NCBI RefSeq assembly: GCF_000006405.1 | Contig: NW_003205427.1 | Span: 199,160 to 263,159, forward strand | Reading direction: 5' to 3' | Source of the DNA: Perkinsus marinus ATCC 50983 | Lineage: Eukaryota > Perkinsozoa > Perkinsida > Perkinsidae | Length of the DNA: 64,000 nucleotides | Shown here: positions 29,805 to 41,802 of the stretch, piece after piece | How the letters are laid out: each line of letters opens with the position of its first letter | How positions within the stretch are numbered: position 1 is the first letter of the stretch | Program-made: the position numbers and the translations under genes | Notes under the pieces: generated by a model | The model's database searches: none | What the model was told of the DNA's origin: nothing | What the model saw: only the letters and a program-made list of their open reading frames with translations

Positions 29805-30770
29805 GTGTTCGCCTCGGTAGTTCTCGTGTCATCAGGGCTGTTCTTACCGGAGTCGTCTGTGGACAGGAGAATCGTGAGGAATGACTGCCAGACGGTCGAT
29901 GATGACGATTGGCTCGATTTCCGACACAAGAGGGTGAGTAGTGCACGGCTGTTCCTGGACATTGAGAGTACGCTTGAGAGGCGGCGGCGGTTGGGATGGA
30001 GTCATCGTTATAACTATTATCGTGAAACCTATGTACAGGGTGATGCAAAAAACCGGGCCTATGTATTGGATTCCAATGGCATATGAGAATTATAAGAAAC
30101 ACAGGGCACCGTTTTGAGATTCTCGATGCGCTCTCTCAGAAGCTGTATGAATCATCGTCATATTAGATTTGTACTATGAGAATTTTCCTTCGGGAGAGAT
30201 ACTATATATAGAGAAACCAGCTGGCAGAATCATATGGGGTGCTCGTAACGCCTGCCGTCAATTTTCCGGGGCAGCTTGGGCCCTATTGTGGATGAGTATC
30301 ACGATGATTCATACATCGTTTGGGATAGCTCAATGAGAGCTTAAAAATGGTACGCAATCTCTCATGATTTGCACACGCCACGAAAATCCATTATGTGGGC
30401 CCGTTTCTGCATCATCCTGTAGTTGTTCGAGGGCCACGCTGGTGTGGAGAGCCGGCGCGTGATCAGTATACACTGTAATCATGTTTATCAGGCATGGATC
30501 GCAGTCAAGGCCCTTAGTGAGGCTATGCAGACGTTACTTGACCCCTTGGACACGCCTGTGTTGCTGGACCGGGCTGAGGTGGATACTCGACGGTCGTGCT
30601 TGAGGCCTCTATGGGGAGCGTTTGCTCATCATCAGGCTCTATTGATGCGCAAGTTGGTGTCGAAGGCGAAGCTATTAGGGATGACTCCAGACCAATGCCA
30701 AGCCCTTGTTCGGGAGTTGCCAAATGCTATTGCAAAGTGGAAGTCGGAGTTGACCAAGAGCTCCACGTAG
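29805..30770 (+). CDS. Unknown protein, at least two exons
   Basis: Frame 29805-30086 ends RRRLGWSHRYNYYRETYVQG...LDSNGI, charged and probably helical. Frame 30423-30770 reads IAVKALSEAMQTLLDPLDTPVLLDRAEV... and ends KWKSELTKSST, a helical segment with coding-like pattern. They may be one gene or two; the 330 bases between show no frame. Not recognised. Confidence 0.4.
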
Positions 30771-31045
30771 TTATCATGTACCCTTGGCTCGAGCATAGTC
30801 CTTATGTTGTTCTCTGTACAATTAAGTGTTGTGTATTGTCAACGATTGGCTGTCCGAGGGTGTACGTTGTTGTAGTGTGAGTGAGACAGACAGAGAGATG
30901 TTCGAGAAGGGCTTTTTACTGGTATATGGGAGGCCTCATTAGCTATAAGAAGCTATGGGGGCATGGCCCTTTGAAAGTCGGCCCCTTATAGTAGCTCCGA
31001 GTCATAGTGACTGAAACACTAGATTCATCACTGTTGTAGTTTGTA

Positions 31046-32200
31046 ATGACCCGTCGTTCGCCGGGTGAGATCCTCACCTCGTTCTCGGAGCTAGGCTCCT
31101 CTCCAGCGTCACACTCGGCGTCCCCTTCCCGCAGGGCAGCTCAAGCCATCAGGAGCCGATTCCTCAGCAGTCCGGCGACGGCTGCAGCGGCACGGGGCCT
31201 GCATGAGGTAACGACACCCCATACCACCGTTTAGCTATTCTGGAAGTTTTCGAAAGCTCGATAGGTTGTAGTTGATGTTCTTTTTTTCTAGATAGGCGAC
31301 CGTTGTCGATGGTCCCTCTCATCTGCCAAGCCTGGGTATGGGGTACTTCAATTGAAGGACAATTCCGAAGAGACGTTCTGGCAGAGTGATGCGATGTCAG
31401 CGATTACCTATTCCATGGACGAGCAAAGGGCTCAGCAGCCGGGTGTTGTCAACCATAGCATTGATTTGGAGTTCACCAGAGGTCTGGAGAAAGTCACGGT
31501 AGGCTCAAGGCTTCTTCCTGCTGTCAGTGATGATGCTGATGATGTTCAGGAGGTTCATATGTTCGTCTCGTACAAGGCCGATGAGTCGTACACTCCCTCA
31601 ACCATTTCCGTTCGGATAGGAAATACCCTTTTTGATCTCAACGTGGGGAAGATATCGTTGCCAGGCTACGAACAACAGGCTTTCGTTTGTAGGAAATCCA
31701 GAGATTGGCTTTATATCAGCCAGAAGGGTGGATAGTCATACCGCTAGCTCTTACACGGACGAATGACAATCCTGAGTAAGTAGTTCGAGCGCTCACGGGA
31801 CTCTCCGGTTACACGAATGCGACTTCACTTACGATTCACATTGAATCAACCATTACGATCCGAGTCGCTGTTGTGTGGAAGACAGTGGTAACTACCATTA
31901 GTTACCATCTCCAACGAGGAGTTACTTTCCGGGATGATATTGTTGCACAATCGTTCGTGAGGACCTTCTACCTCCAGCTCGCTATCCTGAACAACCATCA
32001 GGTAGCATCACTGACAGCTCCTCTACGATACTATGCTGTGTCCTCAGAACGGCCGAGATACTCACATACGACAAGTCCGTGTATATGGTCCCCGACCACC
32101 TGAGCCGTCAATAGCTGTCACCAACGGCGGAGACGAGGAGAACTGGGGTCTATCGGTTTTCAACACGACCAGTATGCGCTCTGGTGCAGCACTTCGTTGA
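31046..32200 (+). CDS. APC10: Anaphase-promoting complex subunit APC10/DOC1
   Basis: APC10 helps the APC/C ubiquitin ligase hold D-box substrates. Five exons (31046-31207, 31292-31684, 31720-31775, 31962-32001, 32048-32200) join in phase to 267 residues; introns are 84, 35, 186 and 46 nt. The DOC domain is unmistakable: WSLSSAKPGYGVLQLKDNSEETFWQSD is split only by small changes from the family, then YKADESYTPSTISVRIGN, GWIVIPL, LAILNNHQ and NGRDTHIRQVRVYGP. The protein ends in Leu-Arg, matching the Ile-Arg tail that docks into a TPR subunit. An extra Ser-rich insert and a longer N-terminus explain the length above the animal protein. Confidence 0.93.
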
Positions 32201-32482
32201 GATGAACAGCTTGCATGGCCATTTCAGTCAGCGTTTATTGTTTGGTTTATTGTTGAGTGGAAATACGTTGAACTGTAGCGATGCTGCCACCATCGACACT
32301 TAGCGAACCGCAGACGACTAAAGTGGCGCACAGTGAATCGCACACGAGGTAACGAGCTGAAGCTCATGTGTGTCCAAGTTTAATACTGAGTTAGGGATAC
32401 TCGTGGGACCGCCTCGGCTAAGAAGTGGCTTCGAATGATACTCGAGGAAACTAGAAAAACAGCTGTACGTTCTAGTGTGAAG

Positions 32483-32932
32483 ACGTAGGAGTCATTGGTG
32501 GCGGTTCAGATCGAACGGCTCCTGGTGGTAGAGCAAAGTTTGGGGAATCTCGAAAACGTCGCGATTCTGCGACGATCGCTGGACGAGTTGAAATGGCGAC
32601 AGTGGGATCGGAATGGGAGAATGACCAGGAACGATGGCTGCAGGCTAAATCGCCGTGAACGTCGCTCCCGCTCGGTTGGCAGCTACTCGAAGATTGGTGA
32701 TGAACTCGGGGAGAGACCATCTAAACTCGTCACGGATGTTCCCGCAGGTCTTTTCCTATTTCGCTCAGAATCCTCTGGAATTCGTTCAACCCTTAACTAG
32801 CTTCTGTTGCAGACACAGTGGAGTCCCCCGAGATTGGCGGCATCACGGAGAAGGTTGGGAAGAAGGACCAGTTGTTCAAATCAGCGGTCCTCAATCGGTT
32901 ACAGGAGTTACGATCGGACGAGTGACCAGCGG
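32483..32932 (+). CDS. Small gene of unknown function
   Basis: Coding-like pieces: VGVIGGGSDRTAPGG (about 32487), FPQVFSYFAQNPLEF (about 32738) and, after an acceptor at about 32813, ESPEIGGITEKVGKKDQLFKS...LQELRSDE ending in TGA at about 32923. Splice joins between the first pieces are not fixed. No family recognised. The stretch 32933-33410 shows nothing further and must hold the bromodomain gene's promoter. Confidence 0.35.
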
Positions 32933-33410
32933 GACAGTCTGTCCCCATAATATTGATTTTCTCATGAAGAACTGAAAGGCCGTATACAGGAAAGCGTTTG
33001 CGTTGAGTAAATGGTATCGATTCTCGAGGATGTATTCGCTGCCAGAGCTCGAATTGGACAATTGCCGTTCTGATGAACCGTTCTAACTACGTCGTTTTGT
33101 GTTGAGCTGTGTGTCGCTACAGGTTTCCTAGGAGGGCGCATTAGAGATCTCTGGCCGTCTCGTCGGAGTCAACAGCATGTGAAGGGCACTGCGGTTGAAC
33201 CTCGGGCGAAGCCATCTACGTTCAAGCCTCAGACGTGGAAATTACGACGATTGAAACTTTTCCACTGATGAGGACGTTTTTGGATGAGCGAAAAATTCCG
33301 GCACGATGCAATTTCGCGCACATGTGTAAACTTTACCCAACCGTTGGTTAGTGCGTATTTATCACACCTTGGGCTGTGTTAGGTTTCGCGCTCGCCCATA
33401 AATTACTTGA

Positions 33411-35477
33411 ATGGTCCTCAGTCCGGCCCAAAAACGTCAGAGCACCGACTCAGCAGCAGCCGAGGCCTCTGCGGGTGTTGAGGATGGCAGTCAGACGAAA
33501 CGACGGCGAACTGGTGGGTATCACAACCCTCAAGTCTTCGGCATAAGTCAACGACAGTGGCGACAGAAGTCCTATCGAGATCTATGCTCTGTTGTACTGC
33601 GGTGGATGCGGTCGAAAGATCGGAATCAATTCTTCTATTTCCCGGTGGATGTCAATGAGGTGCCGACGTATAGGGATATCATAAAGAACCCTATGAGTTT
33701 CGACCTGATGGAGGCGCGTGCGTCTAAGAAGGCCTATAAGACGCTTGACGATGTTCAGAAGGACTTCAAGCTTATATGCGAAAATGCTATGAAATTCAAC
33801 CCCGAAGGTTCGATATGGTATAGAGCGGCTGAGGTGGGCTGGCTCGTTTCGGGCGAATTTTGGTATGGGGATGTTTTCAGAAACTGCAAGGTGATGGGGA
33901 GAAGCAATTCGATCTGGCCCAACTGCATGGTCTGAGGCTCCCTGACGCTGAATCGGCGATAGGGCCGACAACAACGAGTCGAACTGGCTCGAGGAGATCG
34001 TATACTAGGAAGGATCATGGTATTACGGGTGGCTTGGTTATGGACTTCAGTGAGGTTGGCGATTTGTTAACGTGTGTCAGGTATGGCAAGCCAAATGCAT
34101 CGTAATACTGCAGACATAGATAGGATACCGCCTGGTATTAGAAATGCTATGTCTGGCATTGAGTATAGTGGTAGCCCACTGAACATGACCAAGGACCTCC
34201 TAGAGGCGTATGCTAACGTAGTCGAGGAGAATAGGTTCTCCAACAGAGGTGCTCCCAATATGCTTCTCCGTGTTGGACCTGATACCAACTTTTCCGCAAA
34301 TCATGCCAAGACGGCAGGGTCGGTACTTCCGGGCGAGCTTGAACCAGAGAAGGCAGAGAAGAGCATAAGGCGTTTCCTTGATGGTATCGAGGGGTTGCCT
34401 GAGGGCTTAGTCGAACGGCATGTGCGTAACCGTCTGGATGGGTGTAGGAGTGTTGTGGCGCCCTTGAACGATTGTCGAGTGTTTGGCTTGGACACGGATG
34501 ACTTTGTAGCGTTTAATGGTACGCTGAGGGTCGAAAGAGAGTTCACTGGCTATATATTGGGCGTTGGGTATGAGAATGCTATGCAAGCTGCTGGTCTGAG
34601 CGATGTTGGTAATAGGAGGGTAGTAGTGGGGGCGTTGAGATGGATGAGGATCTTGGCAGGTGTTGATACTGCACCGTTGAAGGAGATGGCTCAACGACAC
34701 AGGGCTGCGAGGGAGAAGCAACTGCAGGGTATCAGAGGACATGAATCTGCTACTGGGGCGGCGAGGTAATCGTGAAACAGGGATGCTCGAGTGGTGGCTA
34801 TCAATCGGATCTGTACTAGGGCTGTCCTACTGCCTCGTTGTAGGGTAGCGGTATATGTGTGGGGAAATTATGCGCCATCAATTCTCATCAGTGCCCTGTG
34901 GGGCTGATCTCGGATCGAACGACCATCGGGTTTTTAGGTCGGCATCTATCGGGGGATCAAGACAACCGTATCTTACTCCTGCTACCACATCTTGGTCAAC
35001 ACGGTATAATCAGAATATAGGGAGACCGGCAGTAGCTACTACACCGTACAACCAGGCGGCTCAGTGGGCGGCTCTGAATCAGGCCAACAGGACGGCTCAT
35101 CTTAGGGCTCAGCAGCAGCAGGTAGGCAGCTCTATGGTGATGATGAGTATCCATGGATTCTTCGCTGTGCGCAGGCATCTGTACTAACACGGTCTGGGGT
35201 TCCCGGTTCTGGACAGGGTGCTTTTCCTTACCGAACGGGCATGCAGTCGATGTAACAGAGGATGTCTGCTGTGATGTTGGTGCTGATGTAACTGGTTGGT
35301 AGGTTCAATACCACTCCTTCTCTAACTCCTGGTTTGGTAGCACCCCCTCCAGGTAGTGCATTGGCAGAGTTCCAACAGCGGTTAGCTAGTGCTAGCCCAG
35401 AGCAACGACAGATGCTCCTCCGCAGTTTGGGCGAGGCGGCACAACGTCACCAAGCTGCAGGTGGTAAGACTAGTTGA
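33411..35477 (+). CDS. Bromodomain protein (BRD7/BRD9-like bromodomain)
   Basis: Bromodomains read acetyl-lysine on histones. Six exons (33411-33833, 33881-34073, 34114-34765, 34938-35121, 35175-35251, 35303-35477) join in phase to 567 residues; introns are 47, 40, 172, 53 and 51 nt. A basic KRRRTGG stretch at about residue 35 may be a nuclear signal. The bromodomain spans about 55-150: NQFFYFPVDVNEVPTYRDII, KNPMSFDLM, Tyr in KKAYKTLDDV, and the acetyl-lysine Asn in NAMKFN. The middle (about 200-400) is a conserved-looking helical region without a known name; the C-terminus is Gln/Asn/Ala-rich (YNQAAQWAALNQANRTAHL). The position suggests a chromatin-remodeller subunit of the BRD7/9 type; that is inference. 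Confidence 0.88.
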
Positions 35478-35644
35478 ATACGTACTGCGAGAGTGTGCTT
35501 CGCTCCGCTGATAGTTACCGATTATTTGTAGTATTCGTTGTAGGATTGTAGTTGCATATGAGCGACCCTTTGCGTTGATAATAATGGGGAGGGGGGCATA
35601 CCTATAAGTATGGCCCTTGGGGATCTCAGGGATAGTCGTTTGCT

Positions 35645-36835
35645 TTGGGGGAGGGCCTAAAGGTTATTGACAAGTTTGTATTGTCTATGTCTCATTCACC
35701 ATCATTATCATCATCTTTGGAGAGCTTGAGCAGTTTGCTTGAGGCCTCTCTTGCGGGTCAACCGTTGGGGAGCATGATCCTATTATGGATGTCCACTGCT
35801 TGCGTGAGTCGAGCGTGTCTACTGTGAATCTACGTCTGGCCCTTTGCGATCCTCGTGAGGTCATGGAGTGCCTTGATCAGCGTTACTGCAGGGGGTCTAT
35901 GGGGAATATGTGTAGATCAGGCATTGCTGTTGTTCTTATCGAGAGGTTCCCTTAGGTGCTTGCTTTATCACTCACATACATCTACTTGTACTACCACACC
36001 CTAGGACCGAGACCACAACGGGGATCGATCGAGAATGCACAGGATGCTGAGGTTGAAGAGGTAGTCGCATACGAGTGGCTATGGCAGACCACGTGGCTGC
36101 TGTCTACTAGGGAGGAATGGGTGACCAACTTCACTGCAGATAGAATAAGTCTGATCAGATTCAACCTAATGTGGAGAACACTACGACGGTACCGGCTGGA
36201 GGGGCGGCACCGATAGATCAGGATGACGAGAAGCACTCGTCTGCTAGGAAGGTACTGGTAACATATCCTCTGCACTGTATATAGTATGTTTGGTTTTAGG
36301 GGCGAGGGGCCATGGGTTGCCTCGCTGATAGAGCATCACAGTGCTTTGAGCAACTAAAAAATTCGACCACTCCCGAGGAGGAGATCAATTCTTTGAATAA
36401 AATTAAAGATCTTTTCGCGGAGGTAGTTTCTGAGGTGAGCTCAAGTAGAGCACTACTACCCCTCCCCCTTAGATCGAGCGAGGCAATGCTCCGCGGGCTA
36501 GGGTGGTCTCGGCCGAAACCATTATCTGCAGTCAGCTCGTGCAAAGTGATGTAAGTCTTCTCAGAGTGGAGAACCGACTTGACCCTTCTGTGTTAATGGT
36601 GGTTTGCTACTTGTAGAAAAGGGCAGATCATTCGTGCTCCCCGTAGTACGATGCTGAGTTCTCTGTTAGAGGGTCTGCGATGTCGCCGTAGTCGTTGTTT
36701 CTTTTTTCCAGTTCCTATCGATTCTGAATCGAGCAAAGTCGAATGAAGAGTCTCCGGAAGGGTCAATACCACCGGAGCTCCGTGAACTATCAACTTGGCT
36801 CATCGAGAAGACAGTCCCGATCATATGGTCGACCT
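35645..36835 (+). CDS. Unknown gene(s), several exon-like frames
   Basis: Coding-like segments follow each other: MSHSPSLSSSLESLSSLLEASLAG (35688-35759, interrupted near 35760), LRLALCDPREVMECLDQRYC... (about 35831-35955), QPNVENTTTVPAGGAAPIDQ (about 36165-36235), ADRASQCFEQLKNSTTPEEE (36321-36430) and PPELRELSTWLIEKTVPII (about 36768-36835, ending at TAA). Frames differ, so introns are needed; joins are not fixed. The last two could be a separate small gene. No family recognised. Confidence 0.35.
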
Positions 36836-37170
36836 AATGTGCCTTAGTACCCTATGGGAGAGGTATAGTACCCCTGCGGCCTGATGCCGCTGTTCGCAAG
36901 ATATTTCTCAAAGTCGTCTGTGGTCTATAAACTGAATCAGTGAGGTCATCACTTATGTTGTGTTTAACGGTAGAAGCGGCGGCGGCGGGGGCGGGAGCCT
37001 TTTTGAAGTGAGGGTTAGGGCGTACGAGTTGGGGTCCTCAACAGTGATTGTCCTACACAGTCTTCAAATGGGACACTTCAGGGCAACACCACTGTGTCCG
37101 ACCTCTGTTGAGGATCACTTGTTCTTTTCTAGGTTGATTGTGTTAGGAAAACTACAGTTGTGGCTCCACC

Positions 37171-37342
37171 AGTGTCGGAATATATGTTTGCTACGTTTCA
37201 GCTGGAGTTTCCTCACTTAGAAAGTTCACATACGAGTTCGGGCAGAAGTGTACACACACCAGTGAGAATTCCCAAAAATTTTCTCGAAATTTTCATTTTG
37301 TCACCACCAGCACATGTAGTTGGCAATGTGCATATTTCCCTG
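37171..37342 (+). repeat. MITE-like element, family 1 (copy 3)
   Basis: Starts AGTGTCGGAATATATG, ends CATATTTCCCTG, with the TTTCAGCTGGAG block and AT-rich centre of the family. It lies just before the exon at 37401. Confidence 0.5.
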
Positions 37343-37400
37343 CTATCGGTTTCCACGCTTAGTTGTTCTTTTTTGAGATCGTCGAGATAAAGGTAAATAA

Positions 37401-37957
37401 ATGACTACCGCGTACCCTGCGTACGGTGAGCGTAAAACGGTAACGACTATGCATTCACAGCTGTCTACTACTGTGCCTAGCATTGATTCGGTTGATTACG
37501 ACAACCGAATGAATGCTCAGCTTACAGGGATACCTGATGAAGGGGAAGCTCAAGTAAGCCTTCGTATCAGCTGTTGTTTGCAGCGTAAACTCACCTTTCT
37601 AGGACTTAGGGTCTTATACGCGTATTCAGTGGTAGATTATTGTTATCAAAAAAATCATGATCGGAAATATAGTGACAGGAAAAATTCTGGCCGTTCGCTT
37701 CGATGGTGATGAGTGTTTATGAAGAATTGATATTCGGACATGAAGTACTTCATTTTCAGTGGGACCTCGAGGACGACTCCGAGTTCCTCAGCGGTCCTGA
37801 TGGGAAGGCCAACAAGGTGAGGAAGTCGATCCTCACGCCGTGGTGGTTGGATGATAAACGAGGCAGCAAGACCTTTGGCGTTATTGCGGATGTCGATGTT
37901 GATAGCGATTCTGAGCCGGCAACTACTTTGCCTCCAATACAGAAGCGGTACAGGTAG
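37401..37957 (+). CDS. Unknown acidic protein, two exons
   Basis: Exon 37401-37553 (MTTAYPAYGERKTVTTM... to DEGEAQ) ends at a GTAAGC donor. A second coding-like frame (37718-37957) reads HEVLHFQWDLEDDSEFLSG...VIADVDVDSDSEP and ends near a GTAGGT donor, so more exons probably follow; about 38141-38270 (GLIAPPRRKTWNRSFSAS...) may be one. They could belong to the hydrolase gene downstream. No family recognised. Confidence 0.4.
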
Positions 37958-38793
37958 GTGGAAGAGAACGCATGAGCTGACTCGAAGTCCCTGTGGTCAG
38001 GTCCCGTACAGAACTTCAATATCACGTAGTCCCCTCCAGCTCATTTCGGCAGACCTGGCGAGCTATCAAGTGCCCATTCGGTGTTATAGGTGAGCTCCTC
38101 CTCTCGTAAATGGGGTTGTCGGAAAGGCAAGTTGTAGTGTAGGTGCTGGCTTTGCTGGCCTTATCGCACCTCCGAGACGGAAGACGTGGAATAGATCGTT
38201 CTCGGCTAGTGTGAGAATCATTCGCAGTGCGGGCAAGAACATCCCGCGGAATCCTTTATTGATGCAGTGAGTGTCTCGATGGGTCTTTGGTGTTGGCGGC
38301 AGGGGTAGCTTTTTCAGGAGCATATGCGATGTGAGCCTACCTGGTACGGGTAAATCTGGGGTAACTCGATGGAGGACGGCAGTAGGGCGATGCAAAATTG
38401 AGTGGTAAGTAGCAGCTCTTTGCATCGATCCTTGTCCGATATTCTTTTCAAATATCAAGTCCATGGCGAGCCAAGAATATAGTCATCCTCGCAGCGTTCA
38501 TATGCAATATTTATGTGCCCAAGGAAAGCACCTTCTATGTTTATATTTTTTATGCCAAAAAAATCAGGTTGATATTAGCAGAAGTTGAGGTTGATACGAA
38601 ATTGGATATCCCAAGCAAAGTTGGGCCTTTAGATCTTGAGTAACGTAGGTATTGGCCATCGAAACGAACAGCGACGTTAAAGCGGCAAGTGTCATTCAAG
38701 GGTCCTGGGAATCTGCACGATAACTCCGACTGGCGAGATGCCCTGGGAGTAGCATAACCTCCCTGTCCTAGCGTCCATCATGATCATATTCAG

Positions 38794-40160
38794 GATCCAT
38801 CGTATCCGGTCATTCTCTACTTTCACGGTGGTGCCTTCGTCCTGTGTACTCCCGGCAGCGTTGCTTACAGACCCTTCATCACCAAATGCGCATACGACTC
38901 TCAAAGTTTCATATGTGCACTCAACTACTCCCGCCCCCCAGAGATTGGGCTCAAAGATGTATGTTGGCTCGTTCGACGGAGTTTCACCCGCGATATGAAA
39001 AACACTAGTCCACGACCACTGCATAGCGCGAATACCGTGTTTTTCACCGAGTTTTACGCGGGTGAAACTCCATTGTTGTTTGTACTAACAGCGCTCGTTC
39101 AGATCATCGAAGAGGGCATCATATCGTATAGCTATCTTATCAACTCCCTCGAGATCCCACCCGAACGCATTGTTGTCATGGGTGACTCTGCTGGAGCGAA
39201 TCTGGCCATGAGCGTCCTATTGCAAATAAAAGATAGAGGGCGATACCCACTACCGGCTGGCCTGGCCCTCCTGTCGCCCTGGGCAGACATGAGTGAGAAT
39301 TGACCGCCTAAGTCAGTGTGGGAGTATATGTTTAGTTTCCTCAACTGAGCTCGTAAATTTCCTCGCTATTTTATGAAAAAATTCACACGATTTTGGGTAG
39401 AAGTGTGAAAAAATCAACCATAATTTCTTAAAAAATTTCCTCAAAATTTCGATATCCCTAGCAATACATGTAACTGATCATGTGCATATATTCCCACACT
39501 CGTCTAAGTTGAGGTGAGTGCTGATGGTATCTTTTGGCAGGCTTAACGGAAGATCAGCTATGGTGTGAGAATGCTTATTATGACTACTTACCGGTGGAAC
39601 TGATAGTAAAATTCGCCAAGATATGCGCTGATTCTTCTGAGGTGAGCATGTGGGCGACTATTCATCTTAGTTGAGTTGGCCTTTCCCTGATCAGTTACCA
39701 GTGGACGACCCATTGGTGTCACCGGGCCTGTCACCATCATTGGACTTGCAAGTGCCTATCTATTGTACCTATGGCGAAGTAGAAATTCTGCGGGCATCAA
39801 CGGAGCGGCTCTGCAGGAGGTGAGAATTCAAGCTAACGTGTGGTCCTCTGGGAGGTGTTTGGTGCTCCAGATTGAAGCTCGAAAATAGCAAAANNNNNNN
39901 NNNNNNNNNNNNNNNNNNNNNNNNNNNNNNNNNNNNNNNNNNNNNNNNNNNNNNNNNNNNNNNNNNNNNNNNNNNNNNNNNNNNNNNNNNNNNTCTGCGA
40001 TTCCAAGCAAGCGACCACTCTCGAGGCATGCGATATATTGGTGGAGAAGATGTTGGCGATGAACAAGGCAAATGGTGCACGTCGAAAAGGATCGTCGATG
40101 CATCATCACCATCACCACCACCATCATTCCGATCATCGCGACTCGGCTCATACACTTTGA
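38794..40160 (+). CDS. Alpha/beta hydrolase, hormone-sensitive-lipase-like, natural C-terminal His tract
   Basis: A serine esterase or lipase of the HSL/arylacetamide-deacetylase class. Exons 38794-38958, 39103-39292, 39541-39641 and 39695-39819 join in phase; the last exon (about 39994-40160) lies beyond the assembly gap. The oxyanion motif HGGAF, the nucleophile motif GDSAGANLA and the LSPWADMS..T motif are present in order. The likely acid residue is in LQVPIYCTYGEVE, where the family usually has GExE. The catalytic His would fall in or near the gap. After it the protein ends with nine consecutive His residues and SDHRDSAHTL. The third intron (39293-39540) contains a MITE. The 5' exons above 38794 are not resolved. 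Confidence 0.82.
39315..39500 (+). repeat. MITE-like element, family 1 (copy 4), inside an intron
   Basis: 186 bp with the best-preserved ends of the family: AGTGTGGGAGTATATG and CATATATTCCCACACT, one mismatch over 16 bp. CTAAGT occurs just outside both ends, a possible target duplication trace. It sits inside the 248-nt third intron of the hydrolase gene. Confidence 0.7.
39894..39993. other. Assembly gap of 100 N
   Basis: Exactly 100 Ns, the conventional placeholder for a scaffold gap of unknown size. It interrupts the hydrolase gene between its fourth resolved exon and the C-terminal exon. Confidence 0.98.
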
Positions 40161-40662
40161 GGTCTATTGAGACTCTCTTTGTTTTATATCATACCCAATG
40201 GTCCCTCGTATTATACCGTCGATTTTGTAGTTGTCTCTGCCAAGTTGCATACTTTAGTCGGCGTACAATTGCTTTAGTTTAGTTCTTGTCGGGCGGTGAT
40301 CTACGGCAGGCATCCCTTGCAGGGTTTTCTTCATTCTGCTGCCATGTGAAGGGTATAGTCCTTCACCTCTCCTCATCACCTATGGACGATCTTCACTCGA
40401 TAAACTGCGTGACGGAGTTCCTATGAGTAGCTTAGTAATGAGTGCCATGACGCTCATGAAGCCGTAGCACTGTGATGCATATATAGCGAGTCGCTATCAA
40501 CCTTATTGATCTCAATGTAGACGAGGAGATCGTGGAGCTATTGATACAGCCAGTTAACTGACGAGAACTCAAAAGGTCTAATCTACAATCAAAGTATATT
40601 TTTGTTAGTAGAAGTATGGTTAGAACTGTCGTCTCGGTTCGAAATCAATGCTAACTGCTATC
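40161..40662. other. Intergenic, nothing seen
   Basis: No open frame with coding character. It separates the convergent hydrolase (+) and the 379-codon frame (-), so it should hold both 3' ends; no polyadenylation signal is obvious. Confidence 0.4.
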
Positions 40663-41802
40663 CTAGCAGGTCTCGAGTCCTAGTACGACTAGATGATGAC
40701 GTATAAGTAGATATATTCTATCATGGACTACTGCTACAGATCTCCAGTCCTCATCACGCATCAAACGCGGGTTGATCCCTAAGGAGCATAAGAATAACGA
40801 ATTGTCGTTGAGTAAAGCAATCTGGTCGCAACCACGACCAAAGCGAAGAGAGCAGAGATAGACACGCGGCGCTATCGGATACATACATGCAACAGTATAT
40901 CCATTTGGTATCCTGGCCGTACAGATATGAAGGATCTCAGAATAACTTGGTCCCATAAGCTCCCTTATTATCAGAGAATGGTTCTCCCGGTGCACCGTTT
41001 CCACTCTAGGTTGATCCACCACCTGTGGCGCCTTCAGGAAGCGATTTAATATTAGCGAGGCTGGTAGATATTGCCTTATGGCGAAAGCCAGACAAGAAGT
41101 AGCATCGTAGTGAGGACCCAAATCCATTCGAAATATCGTACAAGTTGGGACTGTGAACGGACCATCCAACCGCCACGCGACGAATAACTCTCCTTGGCTG
41201 TTGGTGGTCATCGTGGGTCTCGATGAGTTCAACTGGTAACGGTGACTCGGGAGTTGTCCCCTGATAATACAATTCCTGGCCACTCTTCTTTTTGGCAAAT
41301 CAACAATCACAAGTTGTGGAGCTCCTTCGTACAAGATGAAGAGTCTATCACGAACTTCGTCGTAGTGGCAGGATGTTCTTAACGGGAACCCCCATGCTTT
41401 CGTGAATGTCGGGCGCATTGTAATCGCACCAGACCTGCCATGAACTACTGTTTCCAGAGAGATGAGGTGCCTCATCGAAGCACGACCTTGCATTCTCATC
41501 TTTGAGCGCAGTCCAATCAGGGAGGTGCCGCGACAGAAGATGTCGTCCGCTGGAGGTAAAGTCACCGGAGGCTCGACCACTCGGATGGAAACATCTCTAC
41601 GTCCCACGAACTGTTTCAGGATGGTGCCCAGCTCCTCCTTGCCCAAATCATCCTTATCCCATAGGAAGTCCACCAGCATGAGATGTAGAGCGAACATATG
41701 GCGGGGATCAAAGACCAGAGAAGAGATCATCGTTGGAGATGGAAAGCGAGAAGGGTGTGAGACACATATCGGGTATGCGTGCACCCACAAGATTGTGGTC
41801 AA
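40663..41802 (-). CDS. Unknown protein, 379 residues, single exon
   Basis: A long uninterrupted frame, unusual here where most genes are split. The sequence alternates short beta-like stretches (RLFILYEGAPQLVIVDLPKR, GELFVAWRLDG, RVYLCSLRFGRG, HDRIYLLIRHH), which would suit a propeller or F-box-associated fold. The N-terminus (MISSLVFDPRHMFALHLMLVDFLWD) is helical. An alternative start is the internal Met at residue 25. No signal peptide or catalytic motif is recognised. Coding status is good because of its length; identity unknown. Confidence 0.65.
   Translation of the reverse strand: MTTILWVHAYPICVSHPSRFPSPTMISSLVFDPRHMFALHLMLVDFLWDKDDLGKEELGTILKQFVGRRDVSIRVVEPPVTLPPADDIFCRGTSLIGLRSKMRMQGRASMRHLISLETVVHGRSGAITMRPTFTKAWGFPLRTSCHYDEVRDRLFILYEGAPQLVIVDLPKRRVARNCIIRGQLPSHRYQLNSSRPTMTTNSQGELFVAWRLDGPFTVPTCTIFRMDLGPHYDATSCLAFAIRQYLPASLILNRFLKAPQVVDQPRVETVHRENHSLIIRELMGPSYSEILHICTARIPNGYTVACMYPIAPRVYLCSLRFGRGCDQIALLNDNSLFLCSLGINPRLMRDEDWRSVAVVHDRIYLLIRHHLVVLGLETC

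Noticed and set aside
40081-40120. Engineered His tag or vector contamination
   Set aside because: The tract is in frame with hydrolase-like sequence, has mixed codons and is followed by further natural-looking residues and a stop.
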